Counted from the stretch's first letter, positions 10,724 to 21,649 are shown. The stretch: 64,000 nt of DNA from Tupaia tana (GCA_026018925.1 JAKSZU010000012.1:31490055-31554054), one strand, 5' to 3'. Notes: generated from the letters alone by a model not told the origin. Translations and numbers: made by a program.

Positions 10724-10854
10724 CCTGAAAATCTGTTAAGAGGGCAGAGCTCATGTTAAATTTTCTCACCACAATAAAGAAAAATTGGGAAAAACATACC
10801 TGCAAATCTATGTATCCATATGTCTATAAATCTTGGAAGCCCTTTTCTGTTTGT

Positions 10855-11102
10855 TTAATTTGCCAGGGAGTGTGTGCACTTACCAGGGAGAGAAAGTATC
10901 CACCATGGAGAATGGTCACATCACAATCTCGTCTCCTCAGTTCTCCCACCTTTTAGGATCTGGGACACGTGTGTGCGCGCGCACACACACACACACACAA
11001 AATTGTCTGGTGTGTTTCTTAAGCCCCTAGGCTCAGGACTTGAATCCCACAGTCAGCGTTGTGGGACCCAGCACCTTAACCAACATGCCACAGGCTGGTC
11101 CC
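10855..11102 (-). repeat. SINE O with (CA)n
   Basis: Antisense copy; the GT-rich middle has become gcgcgcgcacacac (10976-10999). Confidence 0.78.
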
Positions 11103-11139
11103 AGTTTTCTCTGATTTTCACTTGTATTAATAATGAAAT

Positions 11140-11400
11140 AGCGCCAGCCTTGTACCTCAGCAGGTAAGTGCTGCTCAGTGAAGGCTGGATCCCTCATGGT
11201 CTTCCAGAGTTCAGGGCCCACCTCTATTGGCTTGGAAAACATGTGAGATATTGCACATGTGCTCAGGATCCTAAATGGATGAAGAACTGGAGGAAAATAC
11301 AATAGACCGAAGTGTGACCGGGCCCAGTTGGGGAGTGTGTGTGCACACGCGCTGTCTCTCTCTCTGATCCATCTCTGGCATTCAAAATAATAATTTAAAA
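11140..11400 (+). repeat. SINE O
   Basis: Head 'gccttgtacctcagcaggtaagtgctg', 'ggatccctcatgg', later 'gaactggaggaaaatac' and an AT tail. Confidence 0.65.
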
Positions 11401-11407
11401 GTTTTAA

Positions 11408-11660
11408 AAAGCTGGTGGTGTGGTGATTAAGGTGGCTGGATCCCACACAGCCAACAACGTTACAAGTCCCAGACCTGGCAACTAGAAAAACACACCAGGT
11501 ATGTGTGCATGCGTGCCCAAAATCCCGAAAAAAGGGAGATATGGGATGGGATTGCAGGTCCGTGCCCCCCATGAGGGGTGCTTTCTCATTTTTCCTTTCT
11601 TTTTCACTGTATCTGGCAAGCACATGTGGCTCCAGCAAATTTAAATAATTAATTAATTAA
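11408..11660 (+). repeat. SINE O
   Basis: Head 'ctggtggtgtggtgattaaggtggctggatccc', 'cgtgcccaaaatcccgaaaa', then 'ccagcaaatttaaataatt'. Confidence 0.78.
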
Positions 11661-12415
11661 AAGAGAAATCTTTCAGAGAGAAAAATGACGTAAAATTCTA
11701 AGCAGAAACAAAATAAAGCCACTACTTACATTAGAGAGATTTTATAACAAGGTGGGCTCTCATCAGCTGAGAGTTCTAAAATGCCTTCGTATCTGAGAGG
11801 TGAAGTATTTTCCATCTATAACATTATAGTCTTCATGGTCTTTCAGGCGTTAAATCTGACCATTTCCACAGTTTTGTTTGGTACGATACAGTGCTCACTA
11901 AATTGTAGGGTGTAGGACTGGGGACACTATTCCACTCGGTGTCTCTGTCTATTGTTCACCTGCATAAATCATTTTCTCCATTAACTCCCACCGCCAGAGG
12001 GCAGCAGCCTCAGCACTAATTACCAGTAATGCAGGGAGCAACCCACTAATGAAAACTACTCCTTTAGTCAAATCTGCACTGAATTACTAATCAGTCTTCT
12101 ATTTGGGAGAAAATATTGCTAAGAAACAGAATAGACATATTAAATAGGTAAAAGCAATGAAAGCCAATCATGCTGTCTCTCCACAAGAATAGATGAAAGA
12201 AGTCTAATTTAATTACCCATGAGGGATATGTGAAAGTCAGAGCTAATAGATGATAACAATATTTACACTCTTTTGTTAATTCAATGTACCTCACCAGCTG
12301 GAAGAACCAAATGATGATAAATCCCCATTTACTAGATTTTTCCATACTCTCTTTAAATAAGAGGAGAGGAAGGGATAGGAAAAATAATTCCACATTAGAT
12401 ATATCCAAGTAGGCT
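11661..12415. other. Unique intron sequence
   Basis: No repeat is recognised. It holds the CTCF-like site at 11991. Confidence 0.45.
11991..12004 (+). promoter_or_regulatory. CTCF-like core motif in unique intron sequence
   Basis: CCGCCAGAGGGCAG matches the CTCF core CCASYAGRKGGCRS at 13 of 14 positions. It sits in a repeat-free 750-bp stretch (11661-12415) of PGM2L1 intron 1. Occupancy is not known. Confidence 0.5.
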
Positions 12416-12590
12416 TTCTTTATTTAAAAAGAATTATTTAATTTTATCTATTATTATTATTTCTTTTTTAATTTGACCAGAGAGGCGGGGGGAGGGACGA
12501 TGAGAAAGCAAGCCGCCAGGTCTGGAACATGAGCCACAGCCAGTCACATGGGAGTCCAGCACCTTAACCACCATGCCACCAGCTGGCCCC
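12416..12590 (-). repeat. SINE S with TSD
   Basis: TSD tccaagtaggct at 12404-12415 and 12591-12602. Confidence 0.93.
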
Positions 12591-12706
12591 TCCAAGTAGG
12601 CTGACAGAACTAAACAAAAATCCTTTATGAAAGAAAAAAATAGGGCACAGGTGGCCCCAAAATGACAAGCAAAAGTAGCTAGTCCACCCATTTTGAAAAC
12701 TGTCAG

Positions 12707-12882
12707 GGGGCCAATAGGTAGTGTGGTGGTTAAGGCTCTGGACTTCCACATGGCTCACCACAGTTCAAACCCTGGACCTGACATCTTCCTTTTTCACTTT
12801 TCTTCTCTCTCCCTCTCAATCTCTCTGCAAATTAGAAATACATAATAATAATATATAAAACTAAATAAATAATTCTTTTTTA
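12707..12882 (+). repeat. SINE S
   Basis: Head 'gggccaataggtagtgtggtgg'. Flanks aaaactgtcagg and gaaaattatcagg look like a decayed TSD. Confidence 0.88.
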
Positions 12883-12949
12883 AAAAAAGAAAATTATCAG
12901 GTGGGAAAGGAAGGGCTTTTAAGTATGATTCTCTTCCCCTTTAAATATG

Positions 12950-13579
12950 TACAGATAGATTTTTTTTTTTAGGGCAGTGTTTACAGAAAATAGTACAGGG
13001 TATTCTCCTATATACCCCACTTACACAGCTTCCCTTATTAATATCACTTACATTTGTGATACATTTGTTTAAACTGATTCAATATAGATACATTATTGTT
13101 AAATAAAGTCTATAGTGCACTCCAAGGTTCACTCTTTGTGTTGTAAAGTTCTCTGGGTTTTGACAAATGTATTACCATGTATCCACCCTCACTATCATAC
13201 AGAATAGCTTTGCTGCACTAAATATTTCTCATGCTCCACTTATTCATCCCTCCCTCCAAGCAGCCTACCCTCTGGTAATCACTGATCTTTTTACTACGGC
13301 TATAATTTTGCTTTATCACAATGACATACAGTTGGGATCATACATCATGCAGCTTTTTCACACTACCTTCTTTCAGAAAACTATCTGTATTTAAGTTTTC
13401 TCCATGTCCTTTTGTGTTTGATAGCCCACTTTTTTTAAAAAAAATTAATATTATTATACATATTCATGGGATTTAATGTGATTTTTTTCAGTCACAAATG
13501 CAATGTGTAATGATTAAATCAGGATGATTAGTATATTCATCATCTTAACCATTTGTCATTACTGTGTGTTGGGACCCAC
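12950..13579 (-). repeat. L1 3' region, first part
   Basis: 'gttcactctttgtgttgtaaagttctctgggttttgaca', 'atccaccctcactatcatacagaatag' and 'caatgtgtaatgattaaatcagg' are standard antisense L1 stretches. It continues after the SINE at 13829. Confidence 0.75.
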
Positions 13580-13828
13580 TTTATTTTAACTGCCAGAGGG
13601 TGCATGCATGTTAGAGACAGAGAAACAGAGAGAGAGAAGGAGAAAGCACCCCCAATGGGCCATGATCATCCAGTAATCCCTTCTCCTCCGTCCTGCTGAG
13701 ATTTGGGGCATGCATGCATACACACATCCCTAGTGAGTTTTCCAAGTCCCCAGGGCAAGGATTTGAACCACAGTTGGCCATATGGAATCCAAATCCCTTA
13801 ACCACTAGTCTATGAAGCTACCCCCCAC
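13580..13828 (-). repeat. SINE O/L
   Basis: 'ccagagggtgcatgcatgttagagacag', 'tcccttctcctccgtcctgc', head 'aaccactagtctatgaagct'. It is inserted in L1. Confidence 0.78.
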
Positions 13829-13929
13829 TTCTTTTTTTATCACTGAATAGTATGCCATTGTAGATATCAGTTTGTTTGTCCACTCACCTACTGAAGGACA
13901 TTTGATTGCTTCCAATTTCAAGTACATGA
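13829..13929 (-). repeat. L1 ORF2 end, continuation
   Basis: 'tatcactgaatagtatgccattgta' and 'tgtccactcacctactgaaggacat' are the antisense end of ORF2. Confidence 0.75.
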
Positions 13930-14179
13930 GTTTTTTCTGGAGAGGTTTTTGCTATAGGGCACATGCACTCACCAGAAAGACAGAGAGACAGAAAGCGAGA
14001 AATCACCTCCCAGGGGGGATGGCCATGCCTCAGTCCCTTCTCCTCCATTCTCCTCTCGGGATCTTGGGCACACATGCACACATACCTGGCGTGAATTTAA
14101 AGCACTGGGTCCAGGACTTGAACTATGGTCAACCATGTGGGAGTCCAGTGCCCCAACCACTGTACCATTTGCTGATCCC
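13930..14179 (-). repeat. SINE L
   Basis: 'ggagaggtttttgctatagggcacatgcactcacc' to head 'tgtaccatttgctgatccc'. Confidence 0.9.
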
Positions 14180-14310
14180 ACTAAGCACATTATTTAAATC
14201 TCTAACAGAATAACTAAAACTAACAGCAAAACTATCAAAATTTAGGAGGCACAGAAATAGGGTAAGTGAGCTCCATTTTTCATTGCACAAGTGTGTGTGT
14301 GTATTTGTTT

Positions 14311-14349
14311 TATGGAGAGATTTTTGCTATAGGATGTCTGCACTCACCA

Positions 14350-14421
<72 letters not shown>

Positions 14422-14606
14422 AAGCAACAAATCACTCTCCAAGGGGATGGCCACACCACAATCCCTTCTCCTCCATTCTTTCGGGATTTTGGGCACGCAC
14501 ACACATGTGCCCGGCATGAGTTTTAAGCCACCAGGTCCAGGACTCAAACCACAGTCGACTACGTGGGAGTCCAGTGACTTAACCATTATGCCATCTGCTG
14601 GTCTCA
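14311..14606 (-). repeat. SINE L with (CA)n(GA)n expansion
   Basis: Antisense copy whose 'gacagagagacagag' tract has expanded into (CA)n (14350-14386) and (GA)n (14387-14420). Confidence 0.9.
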
Positions 14607-15065
14607 CACAAGTATATTTTTGACAGATAATATATAAAGTTTTAAAAATAAAGAAATACTGGTACAAGAATATTATTTGTTTTTTTTGGTAGTAACCATG
14701 AAAATAACCAAAAACAAACCGTTAAAAATAGCTTCTTAGGAACAAACTGACAAAGAGGGAAGGCAATTACAAACACTGTTTTCCATTAAAATCCCTCTAC
14801 GCAATCTTTTTCTAAAATCATGAGCATGTATTTCCTCAAAATAAATACAAATAAGATGAAAACAAAAGGAGGAAAATTGAGGAAAAATGTAAGAGATGTG
14901 AAAAGAAAAAGGAAAAAATACATTCTAATCTTAAAAAGGAATAATTCGCACACTCATTTGTGAGTGCTAAATTTCTTGGAAAGACAAAAGAATATTGTTG
15001 CCAAGGAGACCAAAGCAACTGTTGGGCAGCAAATCCAGCTCTTTAAAAAAAAAAATCCATGAAGA
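14607..15065. other. No recognised feature
   Basis: A-rich intron sequence. Confidence 0.4.
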
Positions 15066-15324
15066 GGGACCAGCAGTTAGCGTAATGGCTATGTCGCTGG
15101 ACTCCCACGTAGTCGACCACGGTTCGCATCCCGGACCCAGTGGCTTAAAGCTCATGCCAGGCGCGTGTGCATGCGTGCCCAAGATCCCGAGAGGAGAATG
15201 GAGTCGAGAAGGGATTGTGGCGTGGCCATCCCCCCCGGGGAGTGATTTCTCACTTTCTGTCTCTCTGTCTCTCTCTCTCTGTCTGGCGAGCGCACACGCC
15301 CTAAAGCGAAAACCTCTCAAAAAA
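15066..15324 (+). repeat. SINE LY with TSD
   Basis: TSD aaaaaaaatccatgaa lies on both sides. CpGs are mostly intact. Confidence 0.93.
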
Positions 15325-15486
15325 AAAAAAAAATCCATGAAAATATACTCTGAGGAATATTGCATCCTATGCCAGCTTTTCCAAAGGCTAATAAAATGGT
15401 TTTAATGTGGTACCTGAAACTTTGTCTATGATGTCACTAACATTCAATATGTGGTTCATAGAGTCTCCTACAGTGATAAAAAGCCT

Positions 15487-15840
15487 AGAGTAAAAGTCAG
15501 GTGACCTAGGCTATCGCCCAAATGTTAGCACTTAAATGTCACATCTTTCAGTGACTAATTTTCCTTTTCTGAGCCTAAATTTCTTTTTTTTAAGAATCAT
15601 TTAATTTATTATTATGATTTATTTATTTATTCATTTATTTACTTACCTCAGTTTGACCAGAGAGAGACAGAGTGGGAGATTGAGAAAACAAGAACTGCAG
15701 TTGGCCATGTGGGAGAGCCTTACCCATCACACAACTAGCTGGCCTTAGTCTAAATTTCTTACCTTGTAAAAACAGAGAGAACTACTACTGCCTGCCATAC
15801 AGGACTGTTGTGAATACCAAATGAGACTTAGAGCAGATTA
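15487..15840 (+). repeat. MIR, split by a SINE
   Basis: 'ctaattttccttttctgagcctaaatttctt' and, after the insertion, 'taccttgtaaaaacag', 'ggactgttgtgaataccaaatga' give the MIR order. Confidence 0.7.
15588..15747 (-). repeat. SINE S inserted in MIR
   Basis: TSD agcctaaatttctt on the left and agtctaaatttctt on the right, the latter copied from the MIR itself. Confidence 0.88.
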
Positions 15841-16000
15841 CAAAGGTTCAAACACTATACAAATACATCCAAGAAAGAAATTAACATTCCCCCAAATTAA
15901 TAAAGCCATATATACTCTGTACTCTTCACTGATTAAATGCCAAAATAAATGAAGTATTAGAAAAATGTGAACAAAAATGCTGTGAAAACTAATATTGTAG

Positions 16001-16190
16001 GGACCAGCAGGTGGCATGATAGTTAAGACACAGAAATCCCCCAAGGCCAACCCTGGCTCAAGTCCTGGACCTGCGGGTTTGCTTTCTCACTTTCTTTTTC
16101 TCTCTTTCTCTCTGTCTCTCTCTCGCGAGAAAATGTGTCCTATAGCAAATTAAAAAATAATAACAATAAATAAAATTAAATAAATAACTT
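16001..16190 (+). repeat. SINE, S body with L-type 3' end
   Basis: The S head and CT tract lead into 'gcgagaaaatgtgtcctatagcaaatt', the L ending, before the AT tail. CTCF-like ccagcaggtggca at 16004-16016. Confidence 0.85.
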
Positions 16191-16484
16191 TAAAAAACAA
16201 AAATAATAGTGTAAAAATTGAACTAGGTGGCAGATCCAAGGTCTAGACCAGGCTCTGTAAGCGGATAATTTCCATGTTTTGTATCTCTACACAATGAAAT
16301 TGGACTGAACCACCTTTGTAGAGGGTACTTCTTGGGTGACTTTCCATCAAATGTCAATGACTTAAAAGAGAATTTATTCACCACTTTTGTAAAAAATATA
16401 GGCTACATTTTGCTTGAATAAACTTATACTGTTAGATAATTGAAAATCACTGGCTTAGACTGAAGTCTTTTTTTTTTTTTCCCC
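16191..16484. other. No recognised feature
   Basis: Unique-looking intron sequence. Confidence 0.35.
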
Positions 16485-16595
16485 CATTTCCAGGTTAACA
16501 GGCAGAGACAGACAAAGAGAGGGAAAGTTAGAAATCACCCTCCTAGAAGGTATGACCATGCTGTAGTCTTTTCTCCTCTTGGAATTTTGGGCAGG

Positions 16596-16644
<49 letters not shown>

Positions 16645-16734
16645 TGATTTTCAAGCCCCCAAGCCCACTACCCAAACCACAATCAACCATGTAGGAGTCC
16701 AGGGCTTTAACTACCATGCCACCAGCTGGCCTCC
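16485..16734 (-). repeat. SINE L with (CA)n
   Basis: The GT-rich middle has expanded to (CA)n at 16601-16642. Confidence 0.85.
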
Positions 16735-16812
16735 CAACCAATCTTTTAACTACATGTCCCATTCTTTCACATCATAGATCCACATTCTGAGACCAGTGTG
16801 CTCTACCTACTA

Positions 16813-16880
16813 GGGTTGTGGTAAAAGTCATGACATATTTTTCTATGCAAAAATGCATCACAACTTCTCTGATGATCCAA
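16813..16880. mobile_element. Palindromic MITE, copy 2
   Basis: It begins ggttgtggtaaaagtcatga and ends catcacaacttctctgatgatccaa, with TA on each side. It is about 68 bp, more diverged and slightly shortened. An L-type SINE follows it immediately. Confidence 0.75.
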
Positions 16881-16887
16881 TATTTCT

Positions 16888-17137
16888 TCTTTTTTTTTTT
16901 AAGAGAGATTTTTGCTATAGGGCATGTGTGTTCACTGGAGAGACAGAGAGATAGAAAGTGAAAAATCACCCCCCAGCTGGATGGCCATGCTACAATCCCT
17001 TCTCCTCCATTCTCCTCTCAGGATTTTAGGCATACACACACGCCGGGTGTGAATTTCAAGCTGCTGGATCCAGGCTTCAAACCGCAGTGGGCAGTGTGGG
17101 AGTCCAGCAACATAACCATTAGACCATCTGCTGGTCC
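16888..17137 (-). repeat. SINE L
   Basis: 'agagagatttttgctatagggcatgtg' to head 'ccattagaccatctgctggtccc'. Confidence 0.9.
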
Positions 17138-17169
17138 CAGACCCAGTTATTTCTTAAAATGCCAATGCC

Positions 17170-17430
17170 AGTTCCCTCCTCTCATAGTGCAGTGATTAAG
17201 TACTACACAGAGGAAGCTAAATCCCACATGACTGATCAGGGTTTGAAAGTCTCAGCACCATCAGCTTCACACGAGGCACACATTTGGATGCTCAGGATCC
17301 TGACAGGCTGGAAAGTTGGAGGAAAAGGACTGCAGTACGACTGACTCCATTGTGTGTGGGGGTGCTTTCTCCTTCTCTCGCTCCCTATTGCAAACAAAAA
17401 CATCCACATGTGTCCTCCAGCATTTAAGAA
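17170..17430 (+). repeat. SINE O
   Basis: 'catagtgcagtgattaagtactacacagaggaagctaaatccc', later 'tggaaagttggaggaaaagg', 'gtgctttctccttctctc'. Confidence 0.7.
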
Positions 17431-17439
17431 AGAAAGCAT

Positions 17440-17608
17440 TGGGGCTGGCAGGTGGCATGGTGGTTAAGGGCACTGGACTCCCACATGGCTGACTGCAGTT
17501 CAAGTCCCAGACCTGGTGGCTTGCTTTCTCACTTTCTCTCTCTCTCTCTCTCTCTCTCTGGTCAAATTAAAATAAATAAATAAATAAAGCTAAATAAAAT
17601 AATTCTTT
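17440..17608 (+). repeat. SINE S
   Basis: 'ggggctggcaggtggcatggtggtt', long CT tract, 'ctggtcaaattaaaataaataa'. Confidence 0.92.
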
Positions 17609-17669
17609 TTAAAAAAAGTATTTCTGATGAATGAAATATTAAAAAAAAAAAAAAAAAAAAACCTATTCT

Positions 17670-17935
17670 CGGGACCAGCAGATGGTGTAAGTGGTTAAGG
17701 TGCTGAACTCCCACATGGCTGACCACAGTTCCAGTCCCAGATCCTGCAACTTGAAAATCATGCCAGGTGCGTGTGTGTGTGTGTATGTGTGTGTGTGTGT
17801 GTGCCCAAAATCCCGAGAGAATGAAGGAAAAGGGATTGTGGTGTGGCCATCTCCCCTGGGGAGTCACTACTGACTTTCCCTCTCTCTGTCTCTCTCTGGC
17901 AGGTGTACACACTCTATGACAAAATCCTTTAAAAA
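17670..17935 (+). repeat. SINE L with (GT)n
   Basis: 'gggaccagcagatggtgtaagtgg'; (GT)n at 17770-17803 in the usual middle position. Confidence 0.9.
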
Positions 17936-18185
17936 AATAATAATAACCTATATTTTTCCCATTAAGAGAGGAATCAATGAAGACATTATTTTTATTAAAT
18001 AAAATGATCTATCTATTGAGGACACTATCACTTGCTCACTGTATTATATTTGTGTTTTACCTTCCTTTCTATCTCCTTTGAAGATACGATTCATATCTAC
18101 TTCATCTTTCTGTCTCTACAGGTTTTCAGCCAGTGTACCTCATATGTAAAAGGCATTTTAAATATGAATTAAGAATGTCTCTCCC

Positions 18186-18412
18186 AGGGCCAGCAACTGG
18201 CATGTGATTAAGGTCCTAAACCCCCACGTGGCTGAGCATAGTTCAAGTCCTGGACCTGGCTTTGAAAATCGCATCGTGTGCATGCCTCCAATCCCAGGAG
18301 CGTGGAGGAGAAAGGATTGCAGCATGGCCATTCCTCCCTGGGGGATGCTTTCTTACTTTCCCTCTCTCTGTCTCTCTCTGGTGAGCTCACACGTCCTATG
18401 GCAAAAACAAGT
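18186..18412 (+). repeat. SINE L, middle shortened
   Basis: 'gggccagcaactggcatgtgattaagg', 'gcgtggaggagaaaggattgcagc', 'cctatggcaaaaac'. Confidence 0.85.
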
Positions 18413-18533
18413 TTCTTCCATTTTCCATTACGGTTTTTCTCATCCTTTTACATGTTATCCTATCTTTCTGTGAAGGCTTTCTTGACATCGCAATCCACAG
18501 TTCATTTCTACTTTTGAACTCTTAGAAGAACTG

Positions 18534-18745
18534 GGTTGTGCTGTAGTACATGCTCTGCAAGGCTGACCACATGGGAGGAGTTTGGGTCTAGACACGTCCC
18601 TGAATATGCAGGCATGGGTATGCCCATGATCTCGGGTTGGCTGAAGCTGGGGGTGTATCCAGTATGAAAGACTGTTAGTGAAGTCTATCTCTCTCTGTCT
18701 TTCTTGTTCATAAAATAAATAAATTTTTGAAAATAAAAAAGAACC
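18534..18745 (+). repeat. SINE O, degraded
   Basis: 'gtgctgtagtacatgctctgcaaggctgacc', 'gttggctgaagctgggggtgtatcc', AT tail. Confidence 0.6.
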
Positions 18746-18789
18746 AACTGCCTACAAACCATTTAATTGCCACCAAAATACTCTATTGA

Positions 18790-19235
18790 TGGTGCTGGCA
18801 GATGGTGTGATGGTTAAGGTGCTGAACTCCCACATGGCTGACTGCAGTTTGAGTCCCAGACCTGTCAGCTCACTTTCTCACTTTCCTTTTTTCTCTCTCT
18901 CTGTCTCTCTGGTCAAATTAAAAAGTAAATAATAACAGGGACTAGCAGATGGAGTAATAGTTATGTCAGTGGACTCCCATGTAGTCGACCACAGTTAAGA
19001 GTTCCAGATCCGGCAGCTTAAAACTCATGCCAGGTGCATGTGCATGTGTGCCCAAAATCCTGAGAGGAGAATGATGGAGAAGGGGGTTGCAGTGTGGCCA
19101 TCCCCTGAGGGGTGATTTCTCGTTTTCTCTCTCTGTGTCTCTCTCTGTCACTCCAGGAAGTACATGTGCCCTATAGCAAAAATCTCTCTTAAATAATAAT
19201 AATAATAATAATAACAAATAAAATTAAATAAATAA
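18790..19235 (+). repeat. SINE S split by a SINE L
   Basis: The S copy runs 18790-18937 and its tail resumes after 19200 ('aaataaaattaaataaataattt'). Confidence 0.82.
18938..19205 (+). repeat. SINE L nested in the tail of a SINE S
   Basis: 'gggactagcagatggagtaatag' to 'ccctatagcaaaaatctctctt'; flanks aaataataaca and ataataataaca fit a TSD made from the S tail. Confidence 0.85.
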
Positions 19236-19284
19236 TTTGTAAAAGTACTGTTTCCTTTTCATGTATATTTTATAGTTTTTTTTT

Positions 19285-19445
19285 AAAAATTACTTTATTT
19301 AACTTTATTTATTTTAATTTCACCAGAGAGGGACAGAGTGAGAGAGAGAGACAGAGAAGGAAAGTGAGAAAGCAAGCCGCCAGGGACTCGAACCATGGTT
19401 GGTCACGTGGGAGTCTAGCGCCTTTAACCACCACCTGCTGGCCCT
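19285..19445 (-). repeat. SINE S
   Basis: T-rich tail, 'accagagagggacagag', head 'ccaccacctgctggccc'. Confidence 0.88.
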
Positions 19446-19639
19446 GCATTTTATAATTTTCTAAAAAAAAAAATCTTTCAGTGTATCTCAACAATATCTA
19501 GGCACAGCATAGACAATTAACAAATACTAATTCATTTAACGAACCTTTTAAAAATCAATCAGGAGAAAAAAAATCAATCAGGAGGCTCATTGGGAAAAGT
19601 ATATTCAAAATGGGAACCTAAAGAGAACAAAACGAGTGT

Positions 19640-19796
19640 TGCTACACGTGTGAGCCCCAGCCCAGTAGCCCTGGTATCACTGGGAAGCCCAGTCTGAGGC
19701 AGAATCTCTGGTCCCACCCCAGGCCTCCTGAATCGTAACCTGGATTTGAACGTACTCAGGTGATCTGTACTCATGCTACAGTTTGAGAACCAGTGG
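19640..19796 (-). repeat. MER5A (hAT-Charlie) remnant
   Basis: 'cagaatctctggtcccaccccaggcctcctgaatcg' and the end 'cagtttgagaaccagtgg' match antisense MER5A. Confidence 0.8.
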
Positions 19797-19884
19797 TTTA
19801 GACTCTGGAGGAAGAATGAAAATGTCCAAGATGCATATGACTAATAACACCAAATTCCTCATTGAAATTGCTTACTTGTTGGTC

Positions 19885-20030
19885 TCCCTTATCTGCTAAC
19901 TGAAGGTTTGTTGAGAACAGGAACATTTTCTGTCTTATTCATCACTAGTAACTTCCTGGGCCTAATGGAGCCTAGAATAGGACCCAGTACTCAGTATTTT
20001 GTTGAATGTAGGAATGACTGAACCAAGTAA
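19885..20030 (+). repeat. L2 3' end remnant
   Basis: 'gcctagaataggacccagtactcagtattttgttgaatg' matches the L2 terminus in sense. Confidence 0.55.
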
Positions 20031-20047
20031 AAATAAAATGCTTAGAG

Positions 20048-20318
20048 TTGGGGCACTGGACTCTCACTCAGCCAGCTGCTGTTGGAGTTCTAGACCTGGT
20101 GGTTTGAAAATCACTCCAGGTGTGTGTGCATGTGTACCCCAAATTCCAAGGAAACACTGAAGAAGAAGGGACTGCAGCGTGGTCATCCCCCCTGGGGAAT
20201 GATTTCTCACTTTCCCTCTCTCTGTCTCTCTCTTTGTTGGTCTGTCTATCTCTCTCTCTCTCTCTCTCTGGTACACAAAAGGGTCCAATGACAAAAACAA
20301 ATAAAATGAAATAAATGT
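20048..20318 (+). repeat. SINE L, 5' truncated
   Basis: Starts inside the tRNA head ('ggggcactggactctcactc'); full L middle; AT-type tail. Confidence 0.82.
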
Positions 20319-20319
20319 T

Positions 20320-20980
20320 TTCAGAAAACTCATCCTTTAGTAGATTTTTTTTGTACAACATGATTTCACATACTACCATTCAAACTCACTCAGTATTATT
20401 AATTCAATTTTAAATGTGCCTCCCTTTCTACTTCAACAAATGTATTTTATGCACTTAGCAAAGGGGATGTTGGGATTATCTTCATCTGTTGGAGCCACCG
20501 AGGCCCTTTTTCACCAGAGAGATAGCTGTATTTTAATTCTGGCTCTCACCAATCCATCTCATGTGCCTGCACAAGATTTAATCACCACCACAACTGGAAG
20601 GTGGGAAAGCAGAGGAGATATGGCAAAGCAAAACAATTTTATATACAGTGAAACCTGAAAACCATGACTCTTTGAACAAGAGACATCCAGAAAATAACTG
20701 CCCACAAGAAAAAGAAATAACAGGTAAGTGAATCCTGACCTTTCTCAAGAGCAAAAGGTGATACCAGAGAATCCGGGGAATGATGAAAGCCCAGGACTAT
20801 CTACCACCGACAGGTGGAAACACAGCAGGGCAGAACAAGAGCGGATAGCGGTTAGAGACGTCCAAGGAGGGTGCCTCAACCCCACTTTCAGGTTGGTGGA
20901 GAAGGAAGTCAAGGGAGAATGGGAAAAGGAAACGGCTCTGTGAAGGGGACAGCTTACGCTGGTGCTTCTGAATTTCTTTT
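20320..20980. other. SINE-free flank of the promoter, intron 1 side
   Basis: No repeat or gene is recognised. A cryptic-looking plus-strand donor (caggtaagt, 20721-20729) is present but no exon can be attached to it. Confidence 0.5.
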
Positions 20981-21230
20981 TGGAAAGGAGAGATGACATC
21001 CTCTTGGAAGAGGGGAGTAGGGCGGAAGGAGTGCCAGGTACCGCACGGCAAAAGGAGCGGTCCTGCCAGCTCCGACGCCCAGGCGGCAGCCAGGCACAGG
21101 TGGGCGGCCACGCCGGCTCCGGGGGCCGCCGCCCCATGGCCCGAGAGTCCGCTAGAAGCCTGCGGAGCTCAGCGGGGACGGAAAGGGCAGACCGCGTGAG
21201 GGTGGGTGTGCGGAGGCCGGGCCGCCAGGT

Positions 21231-21236
21231 ACCCAC
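21231..21236 (-). other. PGM2L1: PGM2L1 intron 1 splice donor
   Basis: Read on the minus strand, the exon's last codon AAG is followed by GTGGGT. The open frame continues past it into residues unlike any phosphohexomutase, which supports the boundary. Confidence 0.85.
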
Positions 21237-21347
21237 CTTGTCCCAGCGGAGCCACTGCTCGATGGCCGTGTCCAGCTGGGGGTCCCCGGTGCGGTAGGAG
21301 GCGTGGAGCACGTTGGAGTTCAGGTCCCCCTCTGCGTTCTCAGCCAT
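21237..21347 (-). CDS. PGM2L1: PGM2L1 exon 1 coding part (residues 1-37)
   Basis: PGM2L1 makes glucose-1,6-bisphosphate in the cytosol, using 1,3-bisphosphoglycerate as phosphate donor; it belongs to the alpha-D-phosphohexomutase family (about 620 residues in human). The exon encodes 37 residues starting MAENAEGDLNSN, passing TGDPQLDTAIEQWLRW and ending at DK. This matches the human PGM2L1 N-terminus as I remember it and differs clearly from paralogue PGM2, which lacks the DLNSN and TGDPQLD segments. The start ATG (21347-21345) has a strong Kozak context (GCTGCCATGGC) and is the first ATG in its open frame. Translation reaches AAG at 21239-21237, directly followed by the splice donor GTGGGT (21236-21231), so the exon ends in phase 0. 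No catalytic residues lie here; the active-site serine loop is in later exons. I could not find exon 2 in the 21 kb to the left, so intron 1 probably runs past the window edge. Confidence 0.93.
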
Positions 21348-21649
21348 GGCAGCCAGATGAGGGTGTGCGGGCCTGGGGTGCTGCAAAGACGTCGAGATGG
21401 GGGTCTTGGGGTGCGCTCACCAGGGTCCGGACGTCCCCTTCTCACTGAAGGGCATCGGAGACCAACCGCAGCGTGTGTGCGCCAGCTGCTGTCACTCTGA
21501 GGAAAGGGGAGAGAGCGGACCACGGCCGCACGCTGCCCGGCAGCCAGGTCCGTTCTCGCTCCGGAGCTGACCGAGGCGGTCGCGCCGACAGAGAACAACA
21601 ACAGTCGCAGATGTCTGGGTCGGGGCCGCCGCCGCCCTCGCCGCCCTGG

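Larger units (their letters stand above)
10120..10800 (+). repeat. L1 3' UTR fragment, split by a SINE dimer
   Basis: 'cagaaagtagaatagtggctgctagggg' before, and 'gcagagctcatgttaaattttctcaccacaataaag' after, match consecutive L1 3' UTR segments. An (AAAC)n run lies at 10256-10282. Confidence 0.65.

Noticed and set aside
14350-14420. CRISPR-like or satellite array
   Set aside because: It is a simple (CA)n(GA)n run inside a SINE, with no spacers.
20721-20729. caggtaagt splice-donor consensus, plus strand
   Set aside because: No open exon, promoter or partner acceptor could be linked to it.
20745-21236. Continuation of the PGM2L1 open frame beyond residue 37 (to 213 codons)
   Set aside because: It crosses a clean splice donor at 21236, and the residues after it do not resemble the phosphohexomutase family. 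Initiation upstream of 21347 would need a non-ATG codon.
1-21236. PGM2L1 exon 2
   Set aside because: I looked for sequence encoding the conserved MTFGTAGLRSAMG-type segment on the minus strand and found none.
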